From positions 1 through 64,000 of the forward strand of contig NZ_NUUX01000013.1 of NCBI RefSeq assembly GCF_002564465.1: DNA of 64,000 nt, in the 5' to 3' direction. Origin of the DNA: Bacillus sp. AFS088145. GTDB taxonomy: Bacteria; Bacillota; Bacilli; Bacillales; Bacillaceae_G. The position numbers and the translations under genes are program-made. A model generated the notes under the pieces. The model did no database searches. It saw nothing but the letters and a program-made list of their open reading frames with translations, and was not told the DNA's origin. How positions within the stretch are numbered: position 1 is the first letter of the stretch; each line of letters starts with the position of its first letter. Positions 53,139 through 62,239 of this stretch are shown piece after piece.

Positions 53139-55469
53139 TCATTTTAAACTTTGATCAGCTACTACTAAAACATCTAAATGTCGCAACTCCCTTAACAGTT
53201 TTTGAACAATCGAACCCGTTTTGATTTCTTCCCATCTAGTACGAGCTGACTGACCCATAATAACATGAGTTGTTTTTTTTTCTCGGATGTTTTTTACTAA
53301 TTCGATAAAAACATGCCGGCGATCAGTTGTCTCATATAATTCAAATGAACCACCTAATCGTTTTGTTAACTCTTTTATTTTTTTTAATGATTGCTCTTCA
53401 TCTTCAGAAAATTTACCATGTTCTTTAACATAAGCTACATACAATTTAGCTTTTAATCGATAAGCAATTCGAAAACCTCTCCGTATAAGTCTTTCACTAT
53501 TAGGTTTTAAATTTATACAAACAAAAATGACTTCCTCTTGTCTCCAAGGTCCTCTAAGTGTTAAATCTCTTTCCCATGCTTCAAGGCGTTCATCTACATC
53601 ATCAGCTACTTCTCTAAGTGCTAATTCCCTTAAAGCAATTAAATTACCCGTTTTAAAAAAATTGTTTAGTGATTGTTCTATCTTTATTGGAGCGTAAATT
53701 CTTCCTTCTCTCATTCTTTCCCTTAGTGCTTTTGGAGAAATATCAATTAATTCAATTTCATTTGCATCTCTAAGAATATTGTCTGGTACTGTTTCTCTAA
53801 CTCTAACCCCAGTTATTTGTTCGACACTATCATTTAGAGTTTCAACATGTTGTATATTCATTGTAGAAATGACTGAAATTCCAGCTTCTAAGATTGCCTC
53901 AACATCCATATATCTCTTATTAAATTTACTACCAGGTATATTCGTATGTGCTAATTCATCAATTAACACTACCTCTGGGTTTCTTTGAATAATTGCCTCA
54001 GTATCCATTTCTTCTAGTGTGGTTTCTTTGTAAGGAATGACTTTTCTCGGAATAATGTCTAAGTCTCCTACTTTTTCCAATGTTTCTTTTCGCCCGTGAG
54101 TTTCAAGTAACCCAATTACAATATCTATACCTTTTTTCTTTAACTCATTACCCTCTCTTAACATCGTATATGTTTTTCCAACACCAGGAGCAGCTCCAAT
54201 ATAAACTTTTAAAGTACCATGTTTTATTTTATGAATTTCCTGGGCAAGCTCTTGCGGACTTAAACGACGGTATGGGTCTACTACTTCTTTATTTACTTGC
54301 ATTGTAGGAATGACTCTTTCTCCATGTATTTCCGCTCGATCTGCAACAATAAATACATCTATATTGTTCGTTTTTCTTAAAATTTTATTAACGATCGAAC
54401 CATTGACAATCTCTTCCCAACGTGTTCTCTTTGATTGACCTAATACAATACTTGTTATATTATTCCGTATTGAATATTCAACAATTTCACTTGCAATTGA
54501 ATTGCTCGTAAGTGGTAATTCTTCAAAATTCCCTCCAACTTTTTCAACAAGTTTTATAATGGAGCGTTTAAATGTTAATTCATCACTAGTAAATTTTTTA
54601 TTAGGTGCTTGGAAACATACTACATGTAAATCTCCACCCAATCTTTTGGAAATTTGTTGTCCTCTTCTAACTAAAATAGAACCATTCCAATGATATTGAA
54701 CTGTTACTAAAATTTTCTCTGATGCTCCAGAAGGTCCAATGATACCGTGCTTTTCACGATATTCGTCAAGTTCGTCATTTACTTCACCTGCTATAAAACG
54801 CAACGCAAGTTCACGAAGTACTGCTAAATTGCTCTTATGTAATAATTGATATCGATTTTTGTTTTCTTCATTATTAGATTCTTCTTTTGATCTTTGTAAA
54901 ATGACTTCTGGTGTAACATCTAATAACTTTACATCATCTGCCAAAGCTAAAGTATCTTCTGGAACAATTAAATTGCCCTTAACTTTACCACCAGTCAATT
55001 TGTCAGCTTCATCATAAACTTCTTTTATCTCATAAATATTCATTGTTGTAATAACGCTTATATTTTTTGATATTAAATATTTGATATCTTCTAACCGAGT
55101 AGGAAATGTAGCATCATGTCTATTTTGATGAGCTAAAGAATCAACAAGTACTACCTCTGGATTTCTAGCTATGATGGCATCTAAATCAATATCCTGTTTT
55201 AAAGAGCCACTTTCTTCCCAAGTAATTGAAGGAATTTTCTCTAAATTACCAATTTGTTCAATCGTTTTCTGACGATTTGTTTCACTGATTAGCCCAATTA
55301 CAACATCAATACCACGTTCTTTTAAAACATTACCTTCTTGGAGCATATGATACGTTTTTCCAGCACCACTTGCAGCACCAATAATAATTTTTAATCTGCC
55401 TTTTTTGATTTTCTGAATGGATTCTAATAATTCCTCAGGTGTTTTCCTACGAAACTGTGTGTCGCTCAA
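53139..55469 (-). CDS. KdpD-like sensor with duplicated N-terminal/USP modules, no kinase
   Basis: The 776-residue protein is two copies of the KdpD N-terminal sensor plus universal-stress (USP) module. Copy 1 has a Walker A GAASGAGKT at 31-39, a DSLAHQN site and a USP end GQSKRTRWEEI. Copy 2 has the canonical GAAPGVGKT at 425-433, DELAHTN, TMNIQHVETLND and GQSARTRWEEI. There are no membrane helices, no GAF domain and no histidine kinase or ATPase domain, unlike full KdpD of about 890 residues. Translation starts at TTG 55469 after GGAGGG. It is the last gene of kdpFABC and no KdpE regulator follows. KdpD USP domains bind c-di-AMP in Staphylococcus, so a c-di-AMP-sensing role is plausible. 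Copy 1 is the diverged one. Confidence 0.85.
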   Translation of the reverse strand: MSDTQFRRKTPEELLESIQKIKKGRLKIIIGAASGAGKTYHMLQEGNVLKERGIDVVIGLISETNRQKTIEQIGNLEKIPSITWEESGSLKQDIDLDAIIARNPEVVLVDSLAHQNRHDATFPTRLEDIKYLISKNISVITTMNIYEIKEVYDEADKLTGGKVKGNLIVPEDTLALADDVKLLDVTPEVILQRSKEESNNEENKNRYQLLHKSNLAVLRELALRFIAGEVNDELDEYREKHGIIGPSGASEKILVTVQYHWNGSILVRRGQQISKRLGGDLHVVCFQAPNKKFTSDELTFKRSIIKLVEKVGGNFEELPLTSNSIASEIVEYSIRNNITSIVLGQSKRTRWEEIVNGSIVNKILRKTNNIDVFIVADRAEIHGERVIPTMQVNKEVVDPYRRLSPQELAQEIHKIKHGTLKVYIGAAPGVGKTYTMLREGNELKKKGIDIVIGLLETHGRKETLEKVGDLDIIPRKVIPYKETTLEEMDTEAIIQRNPEVVLIDELAHTNIPGSKFNKRYMDVEAILEAGISVISTMNIQHVETLNDSVEQITGVRVRETVPDNILRDANEIELIDISPKALRERMREGRIYAPIKIEQSLNNFFKTGNLIALRELALREVADDVDERLEAWERDLTLRGPWRQEEVIFVCINLKPNSERLIRRGFRIAYRLKAKLYVAYVKEHGKFSEDEEQSLKKIKELTKRLGGSFELYETTDRRHVFIELVKNIREKKTTHVIMGQSARTRWEEIKTGSIVQKLLRELRHLDVLVVADQSLK

Positions 55470-55523
55470 GATTTTCCCTCCATTCTCTATATATAAGGAA
55501 AAAGGAGAGACTATCCTCCCCTT

Positions 55524-56084
55524 TTATCTTAACTTCTGTAATTCTAGGTTTAATTCTAATATATTCACACGTGACTCCCCAAATATTCCTAATTGACGAC
55601 CTGTTGTATGACGATCAATTAACGATACTAATTTATCCTCTGATATCCCTGTTGCCTTAGCTACCCTAGGTACCTGAGCTTTCACTGCTTCTGGTGATAA
55701 ATCTGGGTCAAATCCAGATCCAGATGTCGTTACTAAATCTGCAGGTATTTTCTTACCTAGATTACTATTTTCATTTTTTAATTCATTTATTTTCTCTTTC
55801 GTTGCTTTAACATATTCTTTTGACGCTACTGCCGCGTTCGTTGCAGCTGAAGCAGTAGGATTGTAGCTAGCAGCAGATGCTCTAGAATGAAACCATTCAG
55901 GCCCTTTAAATTCTTGAGCTAGTAATTTAGAACCCGTAACTTTTCCATTCGTTTCTATTAAACTACCATCTGCTTGTTTTGGGAAAATAACCTGTGCAAC
56001 CCCTGTTGTAGCTAATGGATATCCCAATCCGCAAATTAATAACAATACAATAGATGCTCTTATTGCAATCATAACTGATTTCAC
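55524..56084 (-). CDS. kdpC: K+-transporting ATPase subunit KdpC
   Basis: The 186-residue protein has one N-terminal membrane helix (ASIVLLLICGLGYPLATTGV) and conserved motifs PEWFHSRASAA, YNPTASAATN, GSGFDPDLSPEA and DRHTTGRQLGIFGE. KdpC stabilises the complex and supports ATP binding by KdpB. It follows kdpB by 24 bp. Confidence 0.95.
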   Translation of the reverse strand: MKSVMIAIRASIVLLLICGLGYPLATTGVAQVIFPKQADGSLIETNGKVTGSKLLAQEFKGPEWFHSRASAASYNPTASAATNAAVASKEYVKATKEKINELKNENSNLGKKIPADLVTTSGSGFDPDLSPEAVKAQVPRVAKATGISEDKLVSLIDRHTTGRQLGIFGESRVNILELNLELQKLR

Positions 56085-56108
56085 ATTAAATCCTCCATTT
56101 CCAATCTA

Positions 56109-58148
56109 TTAAACAAAATGCAATGTGGAAACAACCAAATCGATAATTTTAATTCCAATGAACGGTGCAATTACTCCACCAAGTCCGTAGATTAATAAGT
56201 TATTAGTTAATAGTTTATTAGCATCCATTGGCTTATACTTCGCACCCTTCATCGCAACAGGAATGAGGAGAGGAATAATGATTGCATTAAAAATTAATGC
56301 GGATAGGATTGCAGACTTTGGTGAATTCAATCCCATAATATTTAAATAATCTAATTGCGGTATCGCCATAATAAATAGTGCTGGGATAATCGCGAAATAT
56401 TTCGCAATATCATTTGCGATTGAAAATGTTGTTAATGAACCACGAGTGATTAGTAACTGCTTACCAATCGCAATGACAGATAGTAGTTTAGTAGGATCGG
56501 AATCTAGGTCAATCATGTTTGCTGCCTCTTTTGCAGCCATTGTTCCTGAGTTCATTGCTAAACCAACATCAGCTTGAGCTAGTGCAGGTGCATCATTTGT
56601 TCCATCGCCTGTCATCGCAACTAGCTTACCTTCATTTTGTTCTTTTTTAATTGCAGCAATTTTGTCTTCAGGCTTAGCTTCTGCAATAAATTCATCAACA
56701 CCAGCTTCCCTTGCGATTGTTGCAGCTGTTAATGGATTATCTCCTGTACACATAACAGTCTTAATCCCCATCGCTCTTAATTCTTCAAATCGTTCTTTTA
56801 ATCCTGGTTTTACTGTATCTTTTAAATAAATAACACCGTAAATTTGATCATTTATTGCAACAGCAAGTGGCGTTCCCCCTGCCTTTGCGACGATATTAGC
56901 TTTTTTATCAAGTTCGCTCGGGATATTCCCCCCTTTTGCTAATACATATTTTTTAACTGAATCTACTGCACCTTTTCGAATTTCAGTACCATCTTTTAAA
57001 TTTAACCCTGACATTCTAGTTTCAGCTGTAAATTCAATAATGTCTGCATCTCTATACTCATTTTCATCCCAGCTTAACCCATTTTTATGAGCTAACTCCA
57101 CAACTGAACGCCCTTCTGGTGTTTCATCTTTTACAGAAGATTTTAAAGCTGCTAAAACTACATCTTTTTCTGTTATATTTCCAACTGGAATGAATTCACT
57201 CGCCATTCGGTTACCAAATGTAATTGTTCCTGTCTTATCTAAAATCATCGTATCAATATCTCCAGCAGCTTCAACTGCTTTGCCAGACATAGCTAAAACA
57301 TTAAATTGAGTGACACGGTTCATCCCTGCAATTCCAATCGCAGAAAGTAATCCACCAATTGTAGTCGGAATCAAACAAACTAATAAGGCGATTAAAGTTG
57401 CTACATCAATTGAGACATTTAAATAATTAGCAATTGGTACAAGTGTCATAATGACGATTAAAAATACTAATGTTAATACAGCTAATAGAGTAGTTAATGC
57501 AACTTCATTCGGTGTCTTTTGACGAGCAGCTCCTTCAACTAATGAAATCATACGGTCAATAAATGATTCACCAGGATCAGTTAAGATTTTAACAATAATA
57601 TAATCTGATACTACTCGAGTACCACCAGTTACAGATGAAAAATCTCCACCTGCTTCTTTAATTACTGGCGCAGATTCACCAGTAATAGCTGATTCATCGA
57701 TGGAAGCTAAACCTTCAATAATTTCTCCATCTGAAGGAATAATTTCGCCTGTATCAACTCGAACGATATCTCCTTTTCTTAATGAAGTTGATGGTACTTC
57801 TATATATGATCCATCTTTTTGTTTTAACTTTGCATTTGTTTCTGATTTCGTTTTTCTTAACGTATCTGCCTGCGCTTTTCCGCGACCCTCTGCAAGTGCT
57901 TCTGCAAAGTTTGCGAAAAGGACAGTAAATAATAGAATCAAGAATACCGCAATATTATATGGTCTTCCAACTGTACTAATTCCAAATATATCTGGTTTAA
58001 AAGAAAGTATTAAAGTAATAAAAGTACCCACTTCAACTATAAACATGACTGGATTTTTTATCATAACAAGTGGATTTAACTTTTTAAATGAATCGATGAT
58101 TGCCTGAATTTTTATCTCTTTTGAAATAGGCTTATTTTCTATAGCCAT
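56109..58148 (-). CDS. kdpB: K+-transporting ATPase subunit KdpB (P-type ATPase)
   Basis: The 679-residue protein is a P-type ATPase with the phosphorylation motif DKTGTIT (Asp about 303), TGES and the hinge [17 protein letters not shown]. Length is normal. With KdpA, KdpC and KdpF it forms the high-affinity ATP-driven K+ pump used when K+ is very scarce. It sits between kdpA (32 bp upstream) and kdpC. Confidence 0.97.
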   Translation of the reverse strand: MAIENKPISKEIKIQAIIDSFKKLNPLVMIKNPVMFIVEVGTFITLILSFKPDIFGISTVGRPYNIAVFLILLFTVLFANFAEALAEGRGKAQADTLRKTKSETNAKLKQKDGSYIEVPSTSLRKGDIVRVDTGEIIPSDGEIIEGLASIDESAITGESAPVIKEAGGDFSSVTGGTRVVSDYIIVKILTDPGESFIDRMISLVEGAARQKTPNEVALTTLLAVLTLVFLIVIMTLVPIANYLNVSIDVATLIALLVCLIPTTIGGLLSAIGIAGMNRVTQFNVLAMSGKAVEAAGDIDTMILDKTGTITFGNRMASEFIPVGNITEKDVVLAALKSSVKDETPEGRSVVELAHKNGLSWDENEYRDADIIEFTAETRMSGLNLKDGTEIRKGAVDSVKKYVLAKGGNIPSELDKKANIVAKAGGTPLAVAINDQIYGVIYLKDTVKPGLKERFEELRAMGIKTVMCTGDNPLTAATIAREAGVDEFIAEAKPEDKIAAIKKEQNEGKLVAMTGDGTNDAPALAQADVGLAMNSGTMAAKEAANMIDLDSDPTKLLSVIAIGKQLLITRGSLTTFSIANDIAKYFAIIPALFIMAIPQLDYLNIMGLNSPKSAILSALIFNAIIIPLLIPVAMKGAKYKPMDANKLLTNNLLIYGLGGVIAPFIGIKIIDLVVSTLHFV

Positions 58149-58180
58149 ATGATCAATCTCCTCTTTCGTTATGATTGCTA

Positions 58181-59860
58181 CTAATTAAACATTCCTAAGT
58201 GTTCAGCGATTGGTCCTAGTGCAAGTACTGGGAAAAACGTTAATGCACAAACGATTAAAATAATCGCAATTAAAATAACAGTAAATAATGGTGTATCTGT
58301 TCGGAATGTCCCAGACGTTACTGCAACAGTTTTCTTAGTAGAAAACGATCCAGCAATTGCTAACATAGCAATAATAGAAATATATCGACCAAATAACATA
58401 ACTAATCCGATGACGATATTATAAAAATCAGTATTAGCTGTTAATCCACCGAATGCCGATCCATTATTCGCAGCTCCAGAAGTAATGGCGTATAACACTT
58501 CAGATAAACCATGGAACCCGGGATTTAATATAGAAGAAACTGGTCCTTTTAAAGCTAATGCTAAAGCAGTTGGAACTAAGATAATTAAAGGGTGTGTTAA
58601 AATAGCGATTGATGCTAGTTTAATTTCTTTTGCTTCAATTTTCTTACCTAAAAATTCAGGTGTTCTTCCTACCATTAACCCGCAAATAAAGACTGTTAAG
58701 ATGACATATAATAATCCGTTTAATAAACCGACGCCCTTTCCACCGAAAACATTATTTAACATCATTTCAGCAAGTGGTACCATTCCACCAATTGGCGTTA
58801 ATGAATCGTGCATGTTGTTAACTGATCCAGTGGTAGCAGCAGTAGTAACAGCTGTAAATAAAGCTGATTCAGAAATTCCAAATCGAACTTCTTTCCCTTC
58901 CATATTTCCATGTATTCCAAGCGCTTGTAATGCAGGAGTACCATTGTACTCTGCAACAAATACTGCTGTAAGAAGCGCTATAAACAATATGCCCATTGCA
59001 GCAAATACTGTCCAACCTTGTCTTTTGTTTTTGACCATTACACCAAATGCATAAACCAAAGAAGTTGGTAAAAGCATCATACAAACAATGTGAACTAAAT
59101 TTGATAAAGGTGTAGGATTTTCAAACGGGTGTGCTGCATTTGTTCCGAAAAACCCTCCACCATTTGTACCTATATGTTTAATTGATTCAAGAGCAGCTAC
59201 GGGTCCTCTAGTAATTACTTGTTTAATCCCTTCGACTGTTGTTGCATCTACTGCGCCTTTTAAAGTTTGTGGTACCCCTTGGAATACTAAAAATAATGCA
59301 ACGATAAACGATAAAGGTAAAAGTACACGAGTAATTGATCGAACTAAATCAACATAAAAGTTTCCGAGATTATCTTGACGTCCTACTAATCCTCTAATAA
59401 ATGCTATTGCAACTGCAAAACCGGTTGCCGCTGAAGTAAACATAGGGAATGTAATAGCCGCCATTTGGGAGAAATACGATAGTGAATTCTCACCACTGTA
59501 AGCCTGCCAATTTGTATTTGTTATAAATGAAGTTGCCGTATTGAATGCCAAAGCAGATGGCATATTACCGATATGATCTGGATTGAAAGGCAAATATTTT
59601 TGAAGTCTAAAAATAGCATATAAAATAATTAACATCACAAAATTACATAACAACATTGCTAATACATATTTTTTCCAACCCATTTTCTCTTCTTCTCGTA
59701 CACCAATTAATCGATAAATCAATCGTTCAAAAGGTCCAAAAACACGATCTAATCCTGTTTTCTCGCTGTCATATACTTTAACTAGGTAGCTACCTACGGG
59801 CTTTACTAATAAAACAATAATTAGCAATGTAACAACTACCTGCAAAATTCCCATGGACAT
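58181..59860 (-). CDS. kdpA: K+-transporting ATPase subunit KdpA
   Basis: The 559-residue protein is the K+ channel-like subunit, with about ten membrane helices and filter motifs such as [54 protein letters not shown] and [20 protein letters not shown]. Start is ATG 59860. It is the first large gene of the kdp operon and follows kdpF by 25 bp. Confidence 0.97.
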   Translation of the reverse strand: MSMGILQVVVTLLIIVLLVKPVGSYLVKVYDSEKTGLDRVFGPFERLIYRLIGVREEEKMGWKKYVLAMLLCNFVMLIILYAIFRLQKYLPFNPDHIGNMPSALAFNTATSFITNTNWQAYSGENSLSYFSQMAAITFPMFTSAATGFAVAIAFIRGLVGRQDNLGNFYVDLVRSITRVLLPLSFIVALFLVFQGVPQTLKGAVDATTVEGIKQVITRGPVAALESIKHIGTNGGGFFGTNAAHPFENPTPLSNLVHIVCMMLLPTSLVYAFGVMVKNKRQGWTVFAAMGILFIALLTAVFVAEYNGTPALQALGIHGNMEGKEVRFGISESALFTAVTTAATTGSVNNMHDSLTPIGGMVPLAEMMLNNVFGGKGVGLLNGLLYVILTVFICGLMVGRTPEFLGKKIEAKEIKLASIAILTHPLIILVPTALALALKGPVSSILNPGFHGLSEVLYAITSGAANNGSAFGGLTANTDFYNIVIGLVMLFGRYISIIAMLAIAGSFSTKKTVAVTSGTFRTDTPLFTVILIAIILIVCALTFFPVLALGPIAEHLGMFN

Positions 59861-59885
59861 TTAAAAATTCCTCCCACTTAATAAA

Positions 59886-59963
59886 CTAAAATTTCTCTGG
59901 TTTAATTAATACGAAAACTAAATATAAAATAAGTACAATCCCAATAATCGCTGGAATAAGCAT
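59886..59963 (-). CDS. kdpF: KdpF small subunit of the Kdp complex
   Basis: A 25-residue peptide, LIPAIIGIVLILYLVFVLIK, then PEKF. It matches the single-helix KdpF pattern and is directly upstream of kdpA. AAGGAGG lies about 8 nt before its ATG. KdpF stabilises the complex in E. coli. Confidence 0.9.
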   Translation of the reverse strand: MLIPAIIGIVLILYLVFVLIKPEKF

Positions 59964-59977
59964 TTGTTAGTTCCTCC

Positions 59978-60064
59978 TTACGCTTTTTCACAAAATATTG
60001 TAAACCCCCAAAAAATTGCAAAAACGATAACTAGTAAACCTACCATTGTAAGATCATTAATCAT
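59978..60064 (-). CDS. 28-residue membrane peptide before kdpF
   Basis: The ATG at 60064 follows AAGGAG at 7 nt and opens a 28-codon frame with one membrane helix (TMVGLLVIVFAIFWGFTIFC) that ends 14 bp before kdpF. Its good ribosome site, tight spacing and KdpF-like size suggest a second small subunit or a KdpF duplicate. Not annotated in typical kdp operons as far as I know, so this call rests on sequence only. Confidence 0.65.
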   Translation of the reverse strand: MINDLTMVGLLVIVFAIFWGFTIFCEKA

Positions 60065-60133
60065 TGCAATTCTCCTTTCTTTACTCGCTTAATAGTTACA
60101 ATGTTTTTCAACCTATTTCTGAACAATAAAAAA

Positions 60134-60257
60134 GACCAATGGATACTAATCCTCCAGCAAATTAACTAAACTCAAAAGGATCTAAACAAAAGTCAACCAT
60201 GTTTATTCCTAATAAATTTAGTTAATTGAAATTTGGAAGAAAAGTATTCATTGGTCT
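60134..60257 (-). terminator. Long-range terminator hairpin in kdp leader
   Basis: The arms GACCAATGGATACT (60134-60147) and AGTATTCATTGGTC (60244-60257) pair, with one mismatch, around a loop of about 96 nt; on the minus strand a TTTTTT run follows the distal arm. It lies between the riboswitch and the first small kdp gene and is a second possible off switch. Confidence 0.65.
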
Positions 60258-60402
60258 ACCTAACACCCAGCTAGCTTAGTGCTCTCTTTGTGTTCTGTCT
60301 CCCTAATCTTTTCTATAAAATATCCAGAATTTTCCAATTAATAGCAAAATAAAAAGACCTACTTAATATTTGCTCAAGTAATTTATTGCAAAAAAATGCA
60401 AT

Positions 60403-60568
60403 AAAAAACCCGCTCAAATTAGGCGGTCTACTGACCTCCCTCGCTTTAGCCTACGAAGTTAGCTGTCGGGTAGGATGGCGAAAGAGTATCTCATCCCTTC
60501 TACATTCATGTAAAATTAACCCCAAAAAATTGGTTCCTCCGCTTACGAATGATTCGTAATTAAGCCGA
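60403..60568 (-). ncRNA. c-di-AMP (ydaO-type) riboswitch of the kdp operon, divergent
   Basis: On the minus strand it retains GCGGAGGAACC, TTTGGGGTTAAT, CCGACAGCTAACTTCG and the closing stem GCTT/AAGC. A terminator hairpin CCGC/GCGG followed by TTTTTT (60403-60426) forms the expression platform. Compared with the kimA aptamer it differs in GGGGTTAATT (for GGGGTGAATCC) and lacks the full CCGAATCC block. It is still recognisable by synteny with kdp and by the GACAGCTAAC core. Confidence 0.85.
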
Positions 60569-60587
60569 TATTTATTTTGCTGACTTG

Positions 60588-60616
60588 ATTATACGGCGAT
60601 GCTTTTTACATGTAAA
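60588..60616 (-). promoter_or_regulatory. Promoter of the kdp leader
   Basis: On the minus strand TTTACA, 17 bp, TATAAT, 20 bp upstream of the aptamer. Confidence 0.8.
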
Positions 60617-60657
60617 GAGTTTTTTTTCAACAAAAATTTTTAGTTAAGTTTTACCCC

Positions 60658-60685
60658 TTTACAATTTTATTCAACTCTGTATGAT
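60658..60685 (+). promoter_or_regulatory. Promoter of the DUF2294-CBS leader
   Basis: TTTACA, 16 bp, TATGAT, 31 bp upstream of the plus-strand aptamer. Confidence 0.7.
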
Positions 60686-60716
60686 AAACATATCAACAAA
60701 ATATATTTGCTGTAAT

Positions 60717-60835
60717 CGCTAAATCGTAAATTACGAGCGGGGGAACCATTTGTGCATTGCACATGGGGTGAATCCATTTCTGGTAGGGCTACTTTTCAAG
60801 CCCGAATCCGTCAGCTAACCTCGCCAGCGTTTGAA
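60717..60835 (+). ncRNA. c-di-AMP (ydaO-type) riboswitch of the DUF2294-CBS pair
   Basis: Conserved blocks are GAGCGGGGGAACC, ATGGGGTGAATCC, AAGCCCGAATCCGTCAGCTA and ACCTCGCCAGCG, nearly the full consensus. It is divergent from the kdp riboswitch with about 150 bp between them. A terminator follows at 60891-60930 before the first gene. Confidence 0.93.
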
Positions 60836-60890
60836 GAGAGCAAAACTTAGCGTGTTATTAATATTTCAATATACTTTCCATTGAAATGTA

Positions 60891-60930
60891 AATAGCTATG
60901 AGAAGATTGCTCTTCTTGTGGCTATTTTTT
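60891..60930 (+). terminator. Riboswitch-controlled terminator before DUF2294 gene
   Basis: ATAGC...GCTAT outer stem with inner GAGAAGA/TCTTCT pairing, then TTTTTTT. Confidence 0.85.
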
Positions 60931-60961
60931 TGTTTTAATTAACAGTATGGGAGAGATATTA

Positions 60962-61339
60962 ATGATATCATCGAAAAAAAAGCTTGAAATCGAATTAAGT
61001 GAGGCTTTTATAAAATTCCAAAGAGAACTAATTGGTAGAGGTCCTCAAGAAGCAAAAACTTATATAGTTGAAGATATGATCATCGTTCGATTTAAAGGCG
61101 TGTTGACAACTGAAGAGAAACATTTAGTTTCCCATAGCACAGGAAAAAGTCTTGTAAAAAAAATGCGCCAAGTTCTTAGAGAAATGTACAGTAAAGAATA
61201 TGAAGAAATAGTTGAAAAACATACTGGATGTAAGGTTCTATCGAGTCATAGTGATACAAGTACAAATACTGGTGAACGAATTGAAGTTTTTATAATGGAT
61301 CAAAATATTAATAAATTACTAGAAGCAAGGAACAACTAA
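60962..61339 (+). CDS. DUF2294 domain protein under c-di-AMP riboswitch
   Basis: From ATG 60962 (GGGAGAG upstream) the protein has 125 residues: KKLEIELSEAFIKFQREL, then GRGPQEAKTYIVEDMIIVRF and LVKKMRQVLREMYSKEYEE, features of the DUF2294 family of unknown function. No membrane helices or catalytic motif. It is the first gene after a c-di-AMP riboswitch and is followed 42 bp later by a CBS-domain gene, so both should be made when c-di-AMP is low. This placement ties the family to K+ or c-di-AMP control. An in-frame ATG at 60947 overlaps the ribosome site and is rejected. Confidence 0.8.
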   Translation: MISSKKKLEIELSEAFIKFQRELIGRGPQEAKTYIVEDMIIVRFKGVLTTEEKHLVSHSTGKSLVKKMRQVLREMYSKEYEEIVEKHTGCKVLSSHSDTSTNTGERIEVFIMDQNINKLLEARNN

Positions 61340-61381
61340 TTATTATTTGGAAATATTAAACTCAAGTAAGGAGTACGAAAA

Positions 61382-61798
61382 ATGAATATCGCGTTTTTCT
61401 TTACCCCCAAAAATGAACTTGTTTATATGAATATCAACTCGACAATGCGTCAAGCTCTTGAAAAAATGGAGCACCATCGTTTTACTGCAATTCCTTTAGT
61501 TGATGATAACGGCAAATATGTTGGTACACTAACTGAAGGTGATTTATTATGGAAATTAAAAAATACGGAAAGTTTATCTTTTTCTAATACAGGAAAAATA
61601 AGTCTAAATGAAATTTCCTTGCATAATGTTTATGCACCAGTCTCAATCAATGCACAAATTGAAGATTTATTTACAAGAGCAATTAATCAAAACTTCATTC
61701 CAGTAATTGATGATCATGAAGTTTTTATTGGTATGGTTAAGAGAAGAGAAATTATTGAGTATTGTAGTAAGAAATTGTTAAATGAAAGTAAATTTTAG
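61382..61798 (+). CDS. Tandem CBS-domain protein
   Basis: The 138-residue protein is a pair of CBS domains: HRFTAIPLVDDNGKYVGTLT plus EGDLLWKL in the first, and NFIPVIDDHEVFIGMVKRRE plus IIEYC in the second. CBS pairs bind adenine nucleotides; B. subtilis DarB/CbpB, a protein of similar size, binds c-di-AMP. AAGGAG precedes the ATG by 8 nt. The gene shares the c-di-AMP riboswitch transcript with the DUF2294 gene, suggesting a regulatory partner in K+ balance. Identity to DarB is not clear. Confidence 0.85.
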   Translation: MNIAFFFTPKNELVYMNINSTMRQALEKMEHHRFTAIPLVDDNGKYVGTLTEGDLLWKLKNTESLSFSNTGKISLNEISLHNVYAPVSINAQIEDLFTRAINQNFIPVIDDHEVFIGMVKRREIIEYCSKKLLNESKF

Positions 61799-61811
61799 AC
61801 TAAGACGATAA

Positions 61812-61843
61812 AAGAGCAACTACATTTTTTTGTAGTTGCTCTT
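61812..61843 (+). terminator. Intrinsic terminator of the DUF2294-CBS operon
   Basis: A 13-bp perfect stem AAGAGCAACTACA/TGTAGTTGCTCTT followed by TTTC and T-rich sequence. Confidence 0.92.
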
Positions 61844-61849
61844 TTCTAT

Positions 61850-62239
61850 TAATTTGCAAAATATATATTTAGTGTTAATTAAAGCAAGATTGACGAGAAC
61901 TGCCATTTTCATAAACGATTCACCTTACATCTTAATTGTACCGACCTTATTTATTCCATTATTTTCAACAACCGGATGAATACAATATGAAAAGTAGAAG
62001 ATTGATTATTAGATTGATTTATACATAAAATTAAGAAATAGCTTTTCATAATTTAATTTAAAGGTGCATTTTACATGATTAGTCTCCTTTTTTATTTGCG
62101 TATATCCAGTTTTTGTTTTCGATCTAACAATTTGTCTAATCGTAATAGGATAATATGGTCTATTTAGTAATATTAATTAGTAAAGAGATAAAAATGAAAT
62201 TTCAATAATACTAGAAAATTGAAAGTTGGTGACAAATTA
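61850..62239 (+). other. Promoter region of the aminotransferase operon
   Basis: About 390 bp of AT-rich sequence between the terminator and the aminotransferase start. I see no riboswitch, repeat or small gene, and no promoter that I would call with confidence. Confidence 0.4.

Noticed and set aside
53139-55469. Full KdpD histidine kinase
   Set aside because: No membrane helices, HisKA or ATPase motifs occur in the 776 residues, and the downstream sequence is a terminator.
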